A stretch of 55,196 nt of DNA from Methylomonas sp. 11b (GCF_000515215.1 NZ_KI911557.1:2172505-2227700); one strand, 5' to 3'. Numbered from the stretch's first letter, positions 26,806-39,170 are shown. The notes: a model not told the origin generated them from the letters alone. Program-made: numbers and translations.

Positions 26806-27669
26806 ATGAATAATACCCCGTCGATCAGCATCGTAATCCCTGCGAAAAACGAGTCGAAAAATCTGCCGTCCTTTTTACCGATGTTGCACCTGCTCTATCC
26901 GGATGCGGAGATTCTGCTGATAAACGATGGCTCGACAGACGATACCGCCGCCATCGCGCGCGCGGCCGGTGTCACGGTTATTGATCATCCTTACAGCATG
27001 GGCAACGGCGCGGCTATCAAAACCGGCGCCAGACATGCAAAAAACGATATTTTGGTATTTATGGATGCCGATGGCCAACACGATCCCGGCGACATTCCGG
27101 CATTGCTTAACAAACTGAACGACGGCTATGACATGGTAGTCGGCGCCCGAAACGCCGGTAGCCACGCCTCGTTATTCCGACGTCTGGCAAATAACTTTTA
27201 CAACAAACTGGCATCAATGATGACCGGACACAAAATAGAAGATCTTACCTCCGGATTTCGTGCAGCTCGGGCCAACAAATTCCGTAAATTTCTTTACCTA
27301 TTACCCAACGGTTTTTCTTATCCAACCACCAGCACGATGGCATTTTTTCGTTCCGGCTTCCCGGTGGCGTACATTCCCATCCACGCCGGTAAACGTAGCG
27401 GCAAAAGCCATATCCGGCTGATGCATGACGGTTTTCGATTTTTTATTATTATCTTACGGATCGGGGTACTGTTCTCGCCGATGCGGCTATTTTTACCCAT
27501 CAGCAGCATAGTGTTTAGCTTGGGCGCAGGCTATTACGGCTATACCTATTTTACGGAAAACCGGTTTACCAATATGAGCGCGGTACTGTTTTTGTCGTCT
27601 TTATTTATTTTTCTAATCGGCATTGTGTCCGAACAAATATCCTCACTGCATTATAAAAATATCGAATAA
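26806..27669 (+). CDS. Glycosyltransferase family 2, polyprenyl-phosphate sugar transferase-like
   Basis: The protein has 287 residues. GT-A motifs: SIVIPAKNESKNLP, LLINDGSTDDTAAIA, GNGAAIKTGARHA and the DXD as MDADGQHDPGD; a later SGFRAARANKFRKF-type stretch matches dolichyl-phosphate-mannose synthase-like enzymes. Two hydrophobic segments near the C-terminus (about residues 223-250 and 258-278) would anchor it in the inner membrane. Enzymes of this type load a sugar on a lipid carrier for envelope glycans. Acceptor not deducible. Given its place after the hopanoid cluster, a hopanoid role is possible but unsupported. Confidence 0.85.
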   Translation: MNNTPSISIVIPAKNESKNLPSFLPMLHLLYPDAEILLINDGSTDDTAAIARAAGVTVIDHPYSMGNGAAIKTGARHAKNDILVFMDADGQHDPGDIPALLNKLNDGYDMVVGARNAGSHASLFRRLANNFYNKLASMMTGHKIEDLTSGFRAARANKFRKFLYLLPNGFSYPTTSTMAFFRSGFPVAYIPIHAGKRSGKSHIRLMHDGFRFFIIILRIGVLFSPMRLFLPISSIVFSLGAGYYGYTYFTENRFTNMSAVLFLSSLFIFLIGIVSEQISSLHYKNIE

Positions 27670-27670
27670 C

Positions 27671-28804
27671 TCAGCTCTTTATACAGCTGAAAATCACGAA
27701 TTTAGCATTGGCTGCGACCTGCCGGCAATTTCCGAACAGCTTCTTCAAGGGCAGATGGTAATTTAAATGGCGATTGCCGATTACCCGTAACTCACCGCCC
27801 TGACGCAAGACCTTATGCGCCTGCCGGAACATCTGCCAGGCAATATGATCGCCTATGGTGTGCTGTTGATGGAACGGCGGATTACAGACTATGCAGTCTG
27901 CACTGTTCTCCGGGTAATCGCTTAAACAATCGGCGACTAAAAAATCGGCCTGCCGACTATCGGCAAAAGCTGCCGCAAAATTTTCCCTGGCTGAGGCGAT
28001 AGCCATAAACGATTCATCGATAAACCCAATTCGCGCGCTTGGGTTTTGTTTTGCCAACATCACGCCGACAATCCCATTGCCGCACCCCAAATCGATAAAA
28101 TCGTAATATTCGGAATTCTGCGGTAGATGCTCTAATAAAAAACGCGTGCCTATATCCAGACTATCGCGGGAAAACACATTGGCATGATTACAAAACGTAA
28201 GATCGCTGTTCTCCAATGGATACCGCGTCGGGTAAGGGTTTGCAGGTAATTGCAGATTTGGATCCAACCGGGCAAAAATCAGTCGGGCTTTTTTTACCGC
28301 CAAGGAAGGTTGCGTAGGCCCGATCAAACGTTCCAGCAATATCCATGCGGTGGGCGGCAAACTCTTCACCATGCCGGCGGCTATCAGTTGGCAATCGGCT
28401 TTTAACAAAGGCTTGAGCGCGTGTAGCTGATATTCCAGCAACGCCAGAGTTTTGGGGATTTTAATCAGCAGGTAATCAATGCCGGCTTCCGGTAGCGACA
28501 AGCTATCCAGCAACCGCACTCGCTCGTGGTCAATGTCATTCAATGCCAGATTAATACGCGTCGCCTGCTGCGAAAGCCAGGAATCGGAAACGGCGGTTGG
28601 TCGATAAGCGCTTAGTGAAACCGCCAACGCGCCGAAGCTATCGTTGAGGATGACGATATTGGCATGCTCGGCAATGCCTGCGGCAGCCAATTGATTCAAC
28701 AGATATTCGTCTGCGGCGTCCCACGCCCGCAACAATTCGTTTTTGCGAAACGGTAAGCGCTGGAGTTGAAAATTTCCTAGCGGACTAGCTAATTCCAGAT
28801 CCAT
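27671..28804 (-). CDS. rlmG: 23S rRNA (guanine-1835-N2) methyltransferase RlmG
   Basis: The protein has 377 residues, matching E. coli RlmG (about 378). It has an N-terminal degenerate methyltransferase-like half and a C-terminal catalytic half with FIDLGCGNGIVGVML (SAM binding) and the NPPF motif in IVCNPPFHQQHT, which marks N2-guanine methyltransferases. The final IGNRHLNYHLPLKKLFGNC stretch is family-typical. It converges with the GT2 gene (1 bp apart) and is separate from the next minus-strand genes. Confidence 0.88.
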   Translation of the reverse strand: MDLELASPLGNFQLQRLPFRKNELLRAWDAADEYLLNQLAAAGIAEHANIVILNDSFGALAVSLSAYRPTAVSDSWLSQQATRINLALNDIDHERVRLLDSLSLPEAGIDYLLIKIPKTLALLEYQLHALKPLLKADCQLIAAGMVKSLPPTAWILLERLIGPTQPSLAVKKARLIFARLDPNLQLPANPYPTRYPLENSDLTFCNHANVFSRDSLDIGTRFLLEHLPQNSEYYDFIDLGCGNGIVGVMLAKQNPSARIGFIDESFMAIASARENFAAAFADSRQADFLVADCLSDYPENSADCIVCNPPFHQQHTIGDHIAWQMFRQAHKVLRQGGELRVIGNRHLNYHLPLKKLFGNCRQVAANAKFVIFSCIKS

Positions 28805-28969
28805 ATTGCGAGAAAAATAACTTTGCTATAACCCAGGACATAAAAGGCAGATTGATGTAATGACGGCATTTCAAGGAATTATGTTAACCACCAGGCCAGC
28901 GACAATTTGCCACGCGGCAATATGCCACATTTTCAGGACTGTGCCGCTTCAGTAAACTGCAAGCAACTC

Positions 28970-29056
28970 TTGTATGCGCCCCGTTTGGGGAATGAGAGTT
29001 ATACCCCACCTCTCTAAACGGCCGCTCCATCACACATGGGGCCGGCCGTTTTTTTT
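28970..29056 (+). ncRNA. Candidate small RNA with intrinsic terminator
   Basis: A structured stretch lies between rlmG and tatD, both on the minus strand, but its terminator works on the plus strand: arms AACGGCCG (29017-29024) and CGGCCGTT (29043-29050) then eight T (29049-29056). Upstream are a CCCC/GGGG hairpin (28979-28990) and GAGAG (28994-28998) opposite CTCTC (about 29010-29014). Nothing on the plus strand upstream needs this terminator, because rlmG is reversed, so an independent short transcript is likely. No family recognised; the promoter and 5' end are guesses. The T-run overlaps the tatD stop. Confidence 0.45.
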
Positions 29057-29855
29057 AGCTGGCCTGACGTAGCTTATCCGCCGAAGATCCGGCAAATAGG
29101 CGATAAAAGTTTTCGGTTGACTGCTCGGCAATAGCTTCGACAGAGGTCCCGCGCAAATCAGCAATATGTTCCGCCACATAGCGGACATAGGTCGGATAAT
29201 TCGGTTTACCGCGATACGGCACCGGCGCGAGATACGGCGAGTCGGTTTCAATCAGAAAACGGTCGGCTGGTATTTTACGCGCCACATCCTTGATGGCTTC
29301 CGCGTTCTTGAAGGTCACGATGCCTGAAAAAGAGATATAGAAATTCAAATCCAAAGCTTTTTCCGCATACGCCCAATCCTCGGTAAAGCAGTGAATGATG
29401 CCCCCAACCTGATCCGCGCCTTCTTCCCGCAGCACATCCAAGGAATCGTGGCCAGCTTCGCGGGTATGGATAATTAAAGGCTTGTTGAGTGTCTTGGCTG
29501 CGGCAATATGGGTGCGAAACCGTTCAAACTGCCATTCCAGATCGCCTTCGCTACGAAAATAGTCCAGTCCCGTCTCACCAATGGCGATCACTTTTTCGTT
29601 ATCGGCCAACTGTAGCAAATCATCTAGCGTGGGCTCACGCCCATCATGAACATTAGGATGCACGCCCACCGACAAGGAGATATCCGAATACGGCATGACT
29701 TGCTCCAGCATGGCCGGATAGGCTTCCATATCGATGGCAATACACAGCATATGCCGGACCTTGGCCGCGCGAGCCGCTTGCACAAAGGTATTGAAATCAT
29801 TAGCGTAGGGCGCTAAATCGATACGGTCGAGATGACAGTGTGAGTCGATAAACAT
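29055..29855 (-). CDS. tatD: TatD-family metal-dependent DNase/hydrolase
   Basis: The protein has 266 residues from the ATG at 29855, which gives the usual MFIDSHCHLD start; the frame is open further up but those codons do not look conserved. Metal ligands appear in HCHLD, IGETGLDY, IIHTREA, IHCFTE and ETDSPYLAP. Such enzymes are deoxyribonucleases or quality-control hydrolases. Order holB-pilZ-tatD is the normal gammaproteobacterial one, sometimes annotated YcfH. Confidence 0.9.
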   Translation of the reverse strand: MFIDSHCHLDRIDLAPYANDFNTFVQAARAAKVRHMLCIAIDMEAYPAMLEQVMPYSDISLSVGVHPNVHDGREPTLDDLLQLADNEKVIAIGETGLDYFRSEGDLEWQFERFRTHIAAAKTLNKPLIIHTREAGHDSLDVLREEGADQVGGIIHCFTEDWAYAEKALDLNFYISFSGIVTFKNAEAIKDVARKIPADRFLIETDSPYLAPVPYRGKPNYPTYVRYVAEHIADLRGTSVEAIAEQSTENFYRLFAGSSADKLRQAS

Positions 29856-29902
29856 GAGTTTAGGAAAGTAAAGACAGCGGCAAAGCCCGCCCGCCAAACA
29901 GT

Positions 29903-30256
29903 TTACATGGTATGCGTGGAACGATCAGATTCTAATGCGCCAGCCAAATAGGTTTCAATTTTGTTACGCGCCGCACCGCCATCCTGATCACTAAATTGCA
30001 CGCCAATGCCGGCTGCACGGTAGCCCTCGGCACCCGCCGGGGTCTTCCAGATAATTTTGCCGGCAATCGGCAAGCGCTCGGTTTCGTCCATTAAGTTCAG
30101 CAACATGAACACTTCCTCACCCATCTCGTATTCGCGCTTGGTCGGAATAAACAAACCGCCGTTTTTCACGAACGGCATGTACGCCGCATACAGCGCATTT
30201 TTATCCTTGATCGATAAGGACAAGATACCTTGTCTGGGTGCTGCTGATTCTGCCAT
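29903..30256 (-). CDS. pilZ: PilZ domain protein
   Basis: The protein has 117 residues. It has the short PilZ form used in type IV pilus function: LSLSIKDKNALYAAYMPFVKNGGLFIPT, YEMGEEVFMLLNLMDE and AGIGVQFSDQDGGAARNKIE. Short PilZ of this kind often lacks the Arg-rich c-di-GMP motif and works through PilB; here no RxxxR near the N-terminus is seen, so nucleotide binding is doubtful. It lies between holB and tatD, the classic place. Confidence 0.9.
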   Translation of the reverse strand: MAESAAPRQGILSLSIKDKNALYAAYMPFVKNGGLFIPTKREYEMGEEVFMLLNLMDETERLPIAGKIIWKTPAGAEGYRAAGIGVQFSDQDGGAARNKIETYLAGALESDRSTHTM

Positions 30257-30260
30257 ACGC

Positions 30261-32873
<2,613 letters not shown>

Positions 32874-32875
32874 TG

Positions 32876-33697
32876 CTATACCTCCGCCATGCGGGCTGTG
32901 CTGAGCAGATCTTGCAAACGCCGAGTGATGACACCGACCTTAAAAACTTGCCCTTCCAGCCGTTTGATCGGCCAAATACCGATTACCGAGTTACTGACAA
33001 ATAATTCGTCAGCTTGCAAAACGGCAGCTTGATCAATTGCTTGCTCAAATAACGGTAGTTTGATCCGCTGCGCGAACTCCATAATCAATTGCCGCACAAT
33101 ACCCGCAACTCCGCATTGCCCTAACGGCGGCGTGTATAAACTGCCGGACTTGACGATGAATAGATTAGTCATCGTGCCTTCCACCACACGGTCTTGAGTA
33201 TCCAACATCAAACCCTCTTGAATTGAATCATCTTGCCATTCCGCTCTGGCTAAAATCTGCTCGAGTCGATTCATGTGCTTGATGCCGGCCAAGCTCGGGT
33301 TCAAAGACAAACGCTGGCCGCAAAAACGCGCGGCTATGCCGTCTGTTTGGAACTGATGGGGGTAATCGGGATAAGGATGCAGACCGAATAGTCTGGTAGG
33401 GATAATGTGATCCGGCTGCCGGTAACCGCGACCGCCGCTGCCGCGCGTCACCATCAACTTCAACACGGCTCTCTCGCTGGACTGACTCAATTGCCGCGCT
33501 TCAACGTCGAGCAAGGCAGTATCCGGCATCGGAATTAGCAGCCGGCGACAACCTTCGGCTAAGCGTTTTAGATGACGATCAAAAAACAGCGGCTTGCCCT
33601 GCAATACTTCGATGGTCTCGAACAGACCGTCACCGTATTGAAAACCTCGATCAGAAACATCGACACAGTGTCTGTGCTCGCCGTTTAATAAAAACAT
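32876..33697 (-). CDS. pabC: Aminodeoxychorismate lyase
   Basis: The protein has 273 residues. It is a PLP class IV enzyme that makes 4-aminobenzoate for folate. Marks: DRGFQYGDGLFETIEVLQGKPLF at the start, LKLMVTRGSGGRGYR, SLAGIKHMNRLEQILAR with the PLP lysine in KHMNR, and the C-terminal FVSNSVIGIWPI. Two bp from mltG. Confidence 0.92.
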   Translation of the reverse strand: MFLLNGEHRHCVDVSDRGFQYGDGLFETIEVLQGKPLFFDRHLKRLAEGCRRLLIPMPDTALLDVEARQLSQSSERAVLKLMVTRGSGGRGYRQPDHIIPTRLFGLHPYPDYPHQFQTDGIAARFCGQRLSLNPSLAGIKHMNRLEQILARAEWQDDSIQEGLMLDTQDRVVEGTMTNLFIVKSGSLYTPPLGQCGVAGIVRQLIMEFAQRIKLPLFEQAIDQAAVLQADELFVSNSVIGIWPIKRLEGQVFKVGVITRRLQDLLSTARMAEV

Positions 33698-33724
33698 AGC
33701 CAGACACTGCGGAAGCGGAAGCGC

Positions 33725-34969
33725 TTATTGGTAACGTTTGAAAACCAGCGAACCATTGGTACCGCCGAATCCAAACGAGTTGGAAATGGCGACATCGATG
33801 CTCATGTTTCTGGCTGTATTCGGAACGTAATCCAGATCGCACTCGGGATCGGGATTTTCCAAATTGATGGTGGGCGGTGCAATTTGATGCTGAATAGCCA
33901 AGGCGGTCAATACCGCTTCGATACCACCTGCCGCGCCCAGCAAATGACCAATCATCGATTTGGTGGAGCTGACAGCCACTTTATAAGCCGAGTCGCCCAG
34001 CGCTAATTTCATCGCATGCGTTTCGCCAATATCGCCGGCCGGTGTCGAGGTACCGTGCGCGTTGATATATTGCACGTCTTGCGGATTCACTTTAGCGTCA
34101 CGCATCGCATTGCGCATGCAGCGTGCCGCACCTTCGCCGCCTTCGGATGGCGAGGTGATGTGGTAAGCATCGCCGCTCATGCCGTAACCGACCAGTTCCG
34201 CATAAATTTTCGCCCCACGCGCTTTGGCGTGTTCCAGTTCTTCCAACACCACGACCCCGGCACCGTCACTGAGTACGAAGCCGTCACGGTCTCGATCCCA
34301 AGGCCGACTGGCGGTGGTCGGACTATCGTTACGACGCGACAAGGCTTTTGCCGAGGCAAATCCGCCCATCGCGGTCGGCGAGGTCGTGCAGCGTTCCGCG
34401 CCACCGGCGACCATCACATCGGCGTCGCCGTATTTGATCAATCTCGCCGCGTCGCCGATATTATGCGTACCGGTCGAACAAGCGGTGACGATGGCAAAGT
34501 TAGGGCCTTTCAAACCGTATTTGATCGACAGATTGCCGGAGATCATATTGATGATATTGCCCGGCACAAAAAAAGGCGAAATCCGTCTGGGACCACCCGC
34601 CACGTAGGTGGCATAGCATTCTTCAATACCGGTGATACCGCCAATACCGGCGCCGATGGCTACGCCGATGCGCTCGGCATTTTCTTCGGTGACTTCAAAA
34701 CCGGAATCCTCAATCGCCTGGCAACCGGCAGCAATGCCGTAATGCACGAAGCCGTCCATGCGTTTGGCATCCTTATCGGCTATATAATCGCCGATATTAA
34801 AATTTCTGATGACACCGCCGAACGTCGTTGCAAAAGGGGATATGTCAAATGAATCGATCGGACTAATGCCGCTCTTCCCGTTGACAATGCCATCCCAGGT
34901 ATCGGCAACATTATTGGCTAACGGCGTAATGGCGCCTAAGCCCGTTATAACAACTCGACGTGTGCTCAC
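33725..34969 (-). CDS. fabF: 3-oxoacyl-ACP synthase II
   Basis: The protein has 414 residues. It elongates acyl-ACP with malonyl-ACP in fatty acid synthesis. Active-site Cys in [17 protein letters not shown], then His in [13 protein letters not shown], Lys in [15 protein letters not shown], and the final HisFG in [11 protein letters not shown]. Follows acpP (91 bp), as in the standard fab cluster. Confidence 0.96.
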   Translation of the reverse strand: MSTRRVVITGLGAITPLANNVADTWDGIVNGKSGISPIDSFDISPFATTFGGVIRNFNIGDYIADKDAKRMDGFVHYGIAAGCQAIEDSGFEVTEENAERIGVAIGAGIGGITGIEECYATYVAGGPRRISPFFVPGNIINMISGNLSIKYGLKGPNFAIVTACSTGTHNIGDAARLIKYGDADVMVAGGAERCTTSPTAMGGFASAKALSRRNDSPTTASRPWDRDRDGFVLSDGAGVVVLEELEHAKARGAKIYAELVGYGMSGDAYHITSPSEGGEGAARCMRNAMRDAKVNPQDVQYINAHGTSTPAGDIGETHAMKLALGDSAYKVAVSSTKSMIGHLLGAAGGIEAVLTALAIQHQIAPPTINLENPDPECDLDYVPNTARNMSIDVAISNSFGFGGTNGSLVFKRYQ

Positions 34970-35059
34970 AGTAAACTACCGGTAAAAAAAGAAGACAACC
35001 AGAGAAGGGGGATAAACCGGCTAGTGGATGGAAACCACCCACTAACTTTTGGAAACAAC

Positions 35060-35293
35060 TTACTGCAGATTGGCGTTGATATAATCGATAGCCAATTGGA
35101 CTGTGGTGATTTTTTCAGCTTCTTCGTCTGGAATTTCGCATTCGAATTCTTCTTCCAGAGCCATGACGAGTTCAACTGTGTCTAAAGAATCAGCACCAAG
35201 ATCGTCAACAAAAGACGCATCGTTCGCGATTTCTTCTTTTACGCCTAATTGTTCTGCGACAATCTTTTTTACTCGTTCTTCGATATTACTCAT
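35060..35293 (-). CDS. acpP: Acyl carrier protein
   Basis: The protein has 77 residues from the ATG at 35293. The phosphopantetheine serine lies in [27 protein letters not shown] and the acidic helix [20 protein letters not shown] are typical. It carries growing acyl chains and sits beside fabF. Confidence 0.97.
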   Translation of the reverse strand: MSNIEERVKKIVAEQLGVKEEIANDASFVDDLGADSLDTVELVMALEEEFECEIPDEEAEKITTVQLAIDYINANLQ

Positions 35294-35470
35294 ATTTTTT
35301 TCCTCGAACAATGCAAATGCCTGACTGCGAGCACTTACCTTATCTTTAGTGTTGTATTAATTGAATTTGCAATCTCGTCACTGGCCTTGCCTAACGACAG
35401 CGCGGATTATACTTTATGTTCCAAAAAATTCACAACATTCGCCCGCGACTAGGCGATTCGCGGCCTGAGG

Positions 35471-36403
35471 CTATGTCTTCCCGCTCAAATTTTTAATAAT
35501 TTCTTCCAACGGCACCAAATTCAGTTTGATACGAAACAAAACCGCCTTGTTCTCCAACACCCCGAAACATTCGTAGGTGCGCAACATGATGCTGGTGTGA
35601 TTCAGGGTTTTATCCGGAGACTCCGGCAATTGCTTAACCAGAATATGCAGCTTGTCGTTGTTTTTTAGCTTAGCCAAATGCACGCGATCGACCGATATGT
35701 CGTGCGAGGTATACACCATCGGATTGCGCTTGAAATCGTGGTTTTCCAGTTGCGCTTTCTCCAGCAAAGCGCCGGAAGTCAAACTGCAAGGAAACACTTC
35801 CGGATACTGTGCCACTTGCAACAACTCATCGAAATAGTCGGACTGCTCCGCAAACGAACCCGACAGAAAGTTCTTCACATTGCCGTTATTCATCCACTTA
35901 CGCTTCAAAAAAAACTCGGTGCCGGGCACAACGGTTTTATCGGGTAGCGCATTTAAATCCGGCAGACCGCTTAAATCGGTATCCGCTAAAAACAAAGGCT
36001 GTTTCGTTTCTTTTTTATACCCGAGCAAGATGGTTTTACCTTGCGACTTGATCGCAATCCGATTGGTTAAAGTGAGTTCCGGTATCGTCGCGATGAGCGT
36101 CTTTTTGATATCCAGCGTCATTGCCTGCCGCGGCCGCAAGGCATTGACGAAGATGATCTGATAATTACTAAAACGCAGCTGATTGTCGGCGATAATCTGG
36201 TCTTCGTGATGCGCTTCCCGGTATAAGCGCATCTGATATTCGATCAGGGTATTCAACTGAAAGCCCAACACAATCGGGCCTTTAAACGGATTATGCGTGA
36301 CCTGCAACCATTTATGCTTGTCATGAAACAGGTTGAAATCGTCGGACGCGTTGCGGGCGACTTCGATATGAATTTGTTCGAAAGTAAACGACTGGTCTTT
36401 CAT
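35471..36403 (-). CDS. MaoC-like hot-dog fold protein
   Basis: The protein has 310 residues. The N-terminal half has a MaoC/hydratase-type stretch, EVARNASDDFNLFHDKHKW (about residues 14-32) with the Asp-Phe-Asn...His pattern, then THNPFKGPIVLGFQLNTL. A second half with TEFFLKRKWMNNGNVKNFLSGSFAEQSDYFDE resembles a second hot-dog unit. Such proteins act on acyl-thioesters as hydratase or thioesterase-like enzymes. Placed on the same strand about 180 bp upstream of acpP, it may serve lipid metabolism, but the substrate is not clear. Confidence 0.6.
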   Translation of the reverse strand: MKDQSFTFEQIHIEVARNASDDFNLFHDKHKWLQVTHNPFKGPIVLGFQLNTLIEYQMRLYREAHHEDQIIADNQLRFSNYQIIFVNALRPRQAMTLDIKKTLIATIPELTLTNRIAIKSQGKTILLGYKKETKQPLFLADTDLSGLPDLNALPDKTVVPGTEFFLKRKWMNNGNVKNFLSGSFAEQSDYFDELLQVAQYPEVFPCSLTSGALLEKAQLENHDFKRNPMVYTSHDISVDRVHLAKLKNNDKLHILVKQLPESPDKTLNHTSIMLRTYECFGVLENKAVLFRIKLNLVPLEEIIKNLSGKT

Positions 36404-36574
36404 CGATGGCCAATGACAGTAGATATTGACCGGCTATTCTAGGCCGATTGCGATAAATCAGAAAGTAACGCACCAAACTAGCCCATTCACAGCCGACAAC
36501 AATACTCGGCCTAGACCGGAAAATCAGGTTACTATCCAAGCATATCCTCACTTACTTGGGCAACGAGAAGCCGC

Positions 36575-37261
36575 ATGCATATCGAAAGACATAAAAATCA
36601 CCGCATTGGCTGGCTACGGGCGGCCGTGCTGGGCGCCAACGACGGCATAGTGTCCACTGCCAGCCTGATTTTGGGCGTCGCGGCAGCCGGCGTGGATGCC
36701 AAACATATCTTGATCGCCGGCATTGCCGGCCTGGTAGCCGGCGCGATGTCCATGGCCGCCGGCGAATACGTCTCGGTGTGCTCGCAAGCAGACACCGAAC
36801 ACGCCGACCTGGAGCGCGAACGCCGGGAACTCGCCGCCTATCCGGAACACGAGCATGAGGAAATGACCGCAATCTATGTAGAACGCGGCCTGGACGAAGC
36901 GCTGGCCGCCGAAGTTGCCCGCCAGCTGATGGCACACGACGCGCTTGGCGCGCATAGCCGCGACGAACTTGGCATTACCGACACCTCCACCGCCCGCCCG
37001 GTGTTGGCAGCATTTTCATCGGCTGGCAGTTTTTCCGTTGGGGCAATATTGCCTTTATTGCTGGTGTTGTGGACGCCGGCACCCGTATTGATTTGGGCCG
37101 TAGCCGGCGGCTCCTTGCTGCTGTTGGTATCGCTAGGCGCCCTATCCGCCCGCGTTGGCGGCGCTTCAATGTTGATTGCTGGATTGCGCGTCAGCTTTTG
37201 GGGCGCGTTGGCCATGGGCTTGACCGCTGGAGTTGGGGCTATATTTGGGGTGGCCGCCTGA
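36575..37261 (+). CDS. VIT1/CCC1-family metal transporter
   Basis: The protein has 228 residues. Membrane segments: two at the N-terminus (GWLRAAVLGANDGIVSTASLILGV and IAGLVAGAMSMAAGEYVSV) and three at the C-terminus, separated by a cytoplasmic Glu-rich domain (about residues 65-130) with SQADTEHADLERERREL, which binds metal in the family. The NDGIVST signature and GEY are typical. VIT1/CCC1 proteins carry Fe2+ or Mn2+. It is alone, facing draG. Confidence 0.9.
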   Translation: MHIERHKNHRIGWLRAAVLGANDGIVSTASLILGVAAAGVDAKHILIAGIAGLVAGAMSMAAGEYVSVCSQADTEHADLERERRELAAYPEHEHEEMTAIYVERGLDEALAAEVARQLMAHDALGAHSRDELGITDTSTARPVLAAFSSAGSFSVGAILPLLLVLWTPAPVLIWAVAGGSLLLLVSLGALSARVGGASMLIAGLRVSFWGALAMGLTAGVGAIFGVAA

Positions 37262-37297
37262 GACAAACCAAGCCGAAAAGTGTATCCGGGGATTTGC

Positions 37298-38173
37298 TCA
37301 GTTAGTCATTTGCAAAAGTGCCGTCACTTGCTGACGTATTTGCTCTGCTAACTCACCATCCAACCGTTCCAACCACTGCTCAGGAATCCGCTCCAATCCA
37401 TACTTCGCACCCGCCAACATCCCCGCCAAGGCGCCGGTGGTATCGGCATCGCCGCCTTGATTGACTGTGGCGATCAGGCAAGATTCGAAGCTGTCGGTGT
37501 TGAAAAAATGATGCAGCACCGTCTGTACGGTATCGACGATGTAGCCCGAGGCTTTGCCCGGATACGGATTGTAGGCAAATTCGCTGTGCTGATTGATCAA
37601 GTGTTCGGCTTCCAACAAACAGGCCTCAAGGCCTTGCCCGTGAATCAATCGATTGGTCATTCGCCCCAATGCCAGGGTCGCGGCATCGGACAACGAGTTG
37701 TGATGGGTGATGTGACTCTGCTCCAGGCTCCAAACTTCGAAATCGTCCGGCCGGTCCAAAGTTGCCAGCACCACCGGCAAATTGCGCATGCAGGCACCGT
37801 TGCCGGCATCATCTTCTCGCGGCAAGCCCACCAATAAACCTTTGTCGCGATATCGCAGGATGCCGCGACGGCAAGTGTTGCCGACATCCGGCGGATCACT
37901 TGCCAGCCAAGCCAAAAAATTGTCGGCTACCGCCCGCAAATTCCAGCCTTGCTGATCGATGATGGCTTCCCCCAAGGCCAAGGACATTTGCGTATCGTCG
38001 GTGACTTGCCCAGGCTCCAAGCCGAGCCAGCCGCCACCTATCATTTCGGTATGCACGCCGTAACGTTTCTGGATTTGCTTCGGCGACATGAATTCCACCG
38101 TCGCGCCCAATGCATCGCCGCAAGCAAAGCCCAAGTAAGCCCCCAAAGCCCGATTCATTAACTGCTCGTTCAT
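37298..38173 (-). CDS. draG: ADP-ribosyl-dinitrogen reductase hydrolase DraG
   Basis: The protein has 291 residues. It removes ADP-ribose from dinitrogenase reductase (NifH), restoring activity. The di-metal binding Asp and Thr residues occur in FACGDALGATVEF, VTDDTQMSLALGE and NQGGDADTTGALAGMLAG; HHNSLSDAATLALGR is also family-typical. The start overlaps the draT stop by 4 bp. No nif genes in the window. Confidence 0.93.
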   Translation of the reverse strand: MNEQLMNRALGAYLGFACGDALGATVEFMSPKQIQKRYGVHTEMIGGGWLGLEPGQVTDDTQMSLALGEAIIDQQGWNLRAVADNFLAWLASDPPDVGNTCRRGILRYRDKGLLVGLPREDDAGNGACMRNLPVVLATLDRPDDFEVWSLEQSHITHHNSLSDAATLALGRMTNRLIHGQGLEACLLEAEHLINQHSEFAYNPYPGKASGYIVDTVQTVLHHFFNTDSFESCLIATVNQGGDADTTGALAGMLAGAKYGLERIPEQWLERLDGELAEQIRQQVTALLQMTN

Positions 38174-39003
38174 CGCTGCACCTTTACTCGATAATCGCCA
38201 CCAATCACTAAGTATTCGCCCTCCCCACGCAAAGCGTGATGCGGCAGCAGGTCGCTAAAAAACACCAGTTTCACCATCGGCACCTCCACTTCTAATATAT
38301 ACCCGCCAAATTCGCTGGCGATATTAGGGCGGTCGGTAAACGACACAATACTGTTGAGGCGGACGATTTTATGCTGTTTGTCTTGCTCGGTAACGACCCA
38401 ATCGTCCAGGGCATTGACGCCGCGATACAGAGTTTTATGGGTTGCAGCCGGCACCTGAAAACGCTCTATCACCCATTGGCAAAACTCGTAGAGCAAATCC
38501 AACTGCATATAGATGCAATTGTTGTGATAGCGGCTGTTCATCTTTTCTTCAATGTAGACAATCCAGTCCTTGCTCATAAAACTGCTGATCTGCTGCTTAT
38601 GGTAGCTGGGAAACAAACCGAAGCGACTCTCCACCCAACCCTTCAACACCGCGCCCTGCGCATTATTGGAATCCAGCCCCCAATCCTGAATCAGGCGCAG
38701 ATAACTGTTGCGATACCGGCGCCGGCCCTCGGCATCGTCGCGCAAGCGCTGCTCGGTTTCGAAACCGAATACCACGCACATATAATCTTGAAAGATCCGC
38801 CCGCACTCGGCCAACGTGGCTTGGCCGGCCAACTGTTCGAACAGTCCGGGTGCCGACTCCCGGGTACCGGCGATATGTAAGGGCTTGGGATAATCATTGA
38901 ATAGATGACTGGCCATACAAGCGGTCGCCATGCCGATCAAATTGGTACTGTGGCCGTGTTGGGAAATATCGGGCATGGATAAACCGGCAAGAATGACAGG
39001 CAA
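38170..39003 (-). CDS. draT: NAD+-dinitrogen reductase ADP-ribosyltransferase DraT
   Basis: The protein has 277 residues. It inactivates NifH by ADP-ribosylation when ammonium rises or energy falls. It has the R-S-E pattern: TLYRGVNALDDW (Arg), SIVSFTDRP (Ser) and RGEGEYLVIGGDYRV (ExE). N-terminal HGHSTNLIGMATACMASHLFN fits the family. With draG it forms a two-gene operon, implying that this organism fixes nitrogen under post-translational control. Confidence 0.92.
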   Translation of the reverse strand: MPVILAGLSMPDISQHGHSTNLIGMATACMASHLFNDYPKPLHIAGTRESAPGLFEQLAGQATLAECGRIFQDYMCVVFGFETEQRLRDDAEGRRRYRNSYLRLIQDWGLDSNNAQGAVLKGWVESRFGLFPSYHKQQISSFMSKDWIVYIEEKMNSRYHNNCIYMQLDLLYEFCQWVIERFQVPAATHKTLYRGVNALDDWVVTEQDKQHKIVRLNSIVSFTDRPNIASEFGGYILEVEVPMVKLVFFSDLLPHHALRGEGEYLVIGGDYRVKVQR

Positions 39004-39170
39004 GGTGATAAACCCTAATTTTCACATCGAATAGGGAAATTAGCCATACAGAACAGATTTGCCCGGACTAATTCTTCGGTAATTTTTGACGCCACAAAAC
39101 CCACTGTCTTCCACGCAACCGAGTCGCTAGCCAAAAATAGCAAGCACCAAGCAAGAATCTAGCCGTTTTT

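Noticed and set aside
26806..27669. GT2 gene as a hopanoid glycosyltransferase (HpnI)
   Set aside because: Shorter than HpnI, with dolichyl-phosphate-sugar synthase-like motifs and an independent gene start; no direct support.
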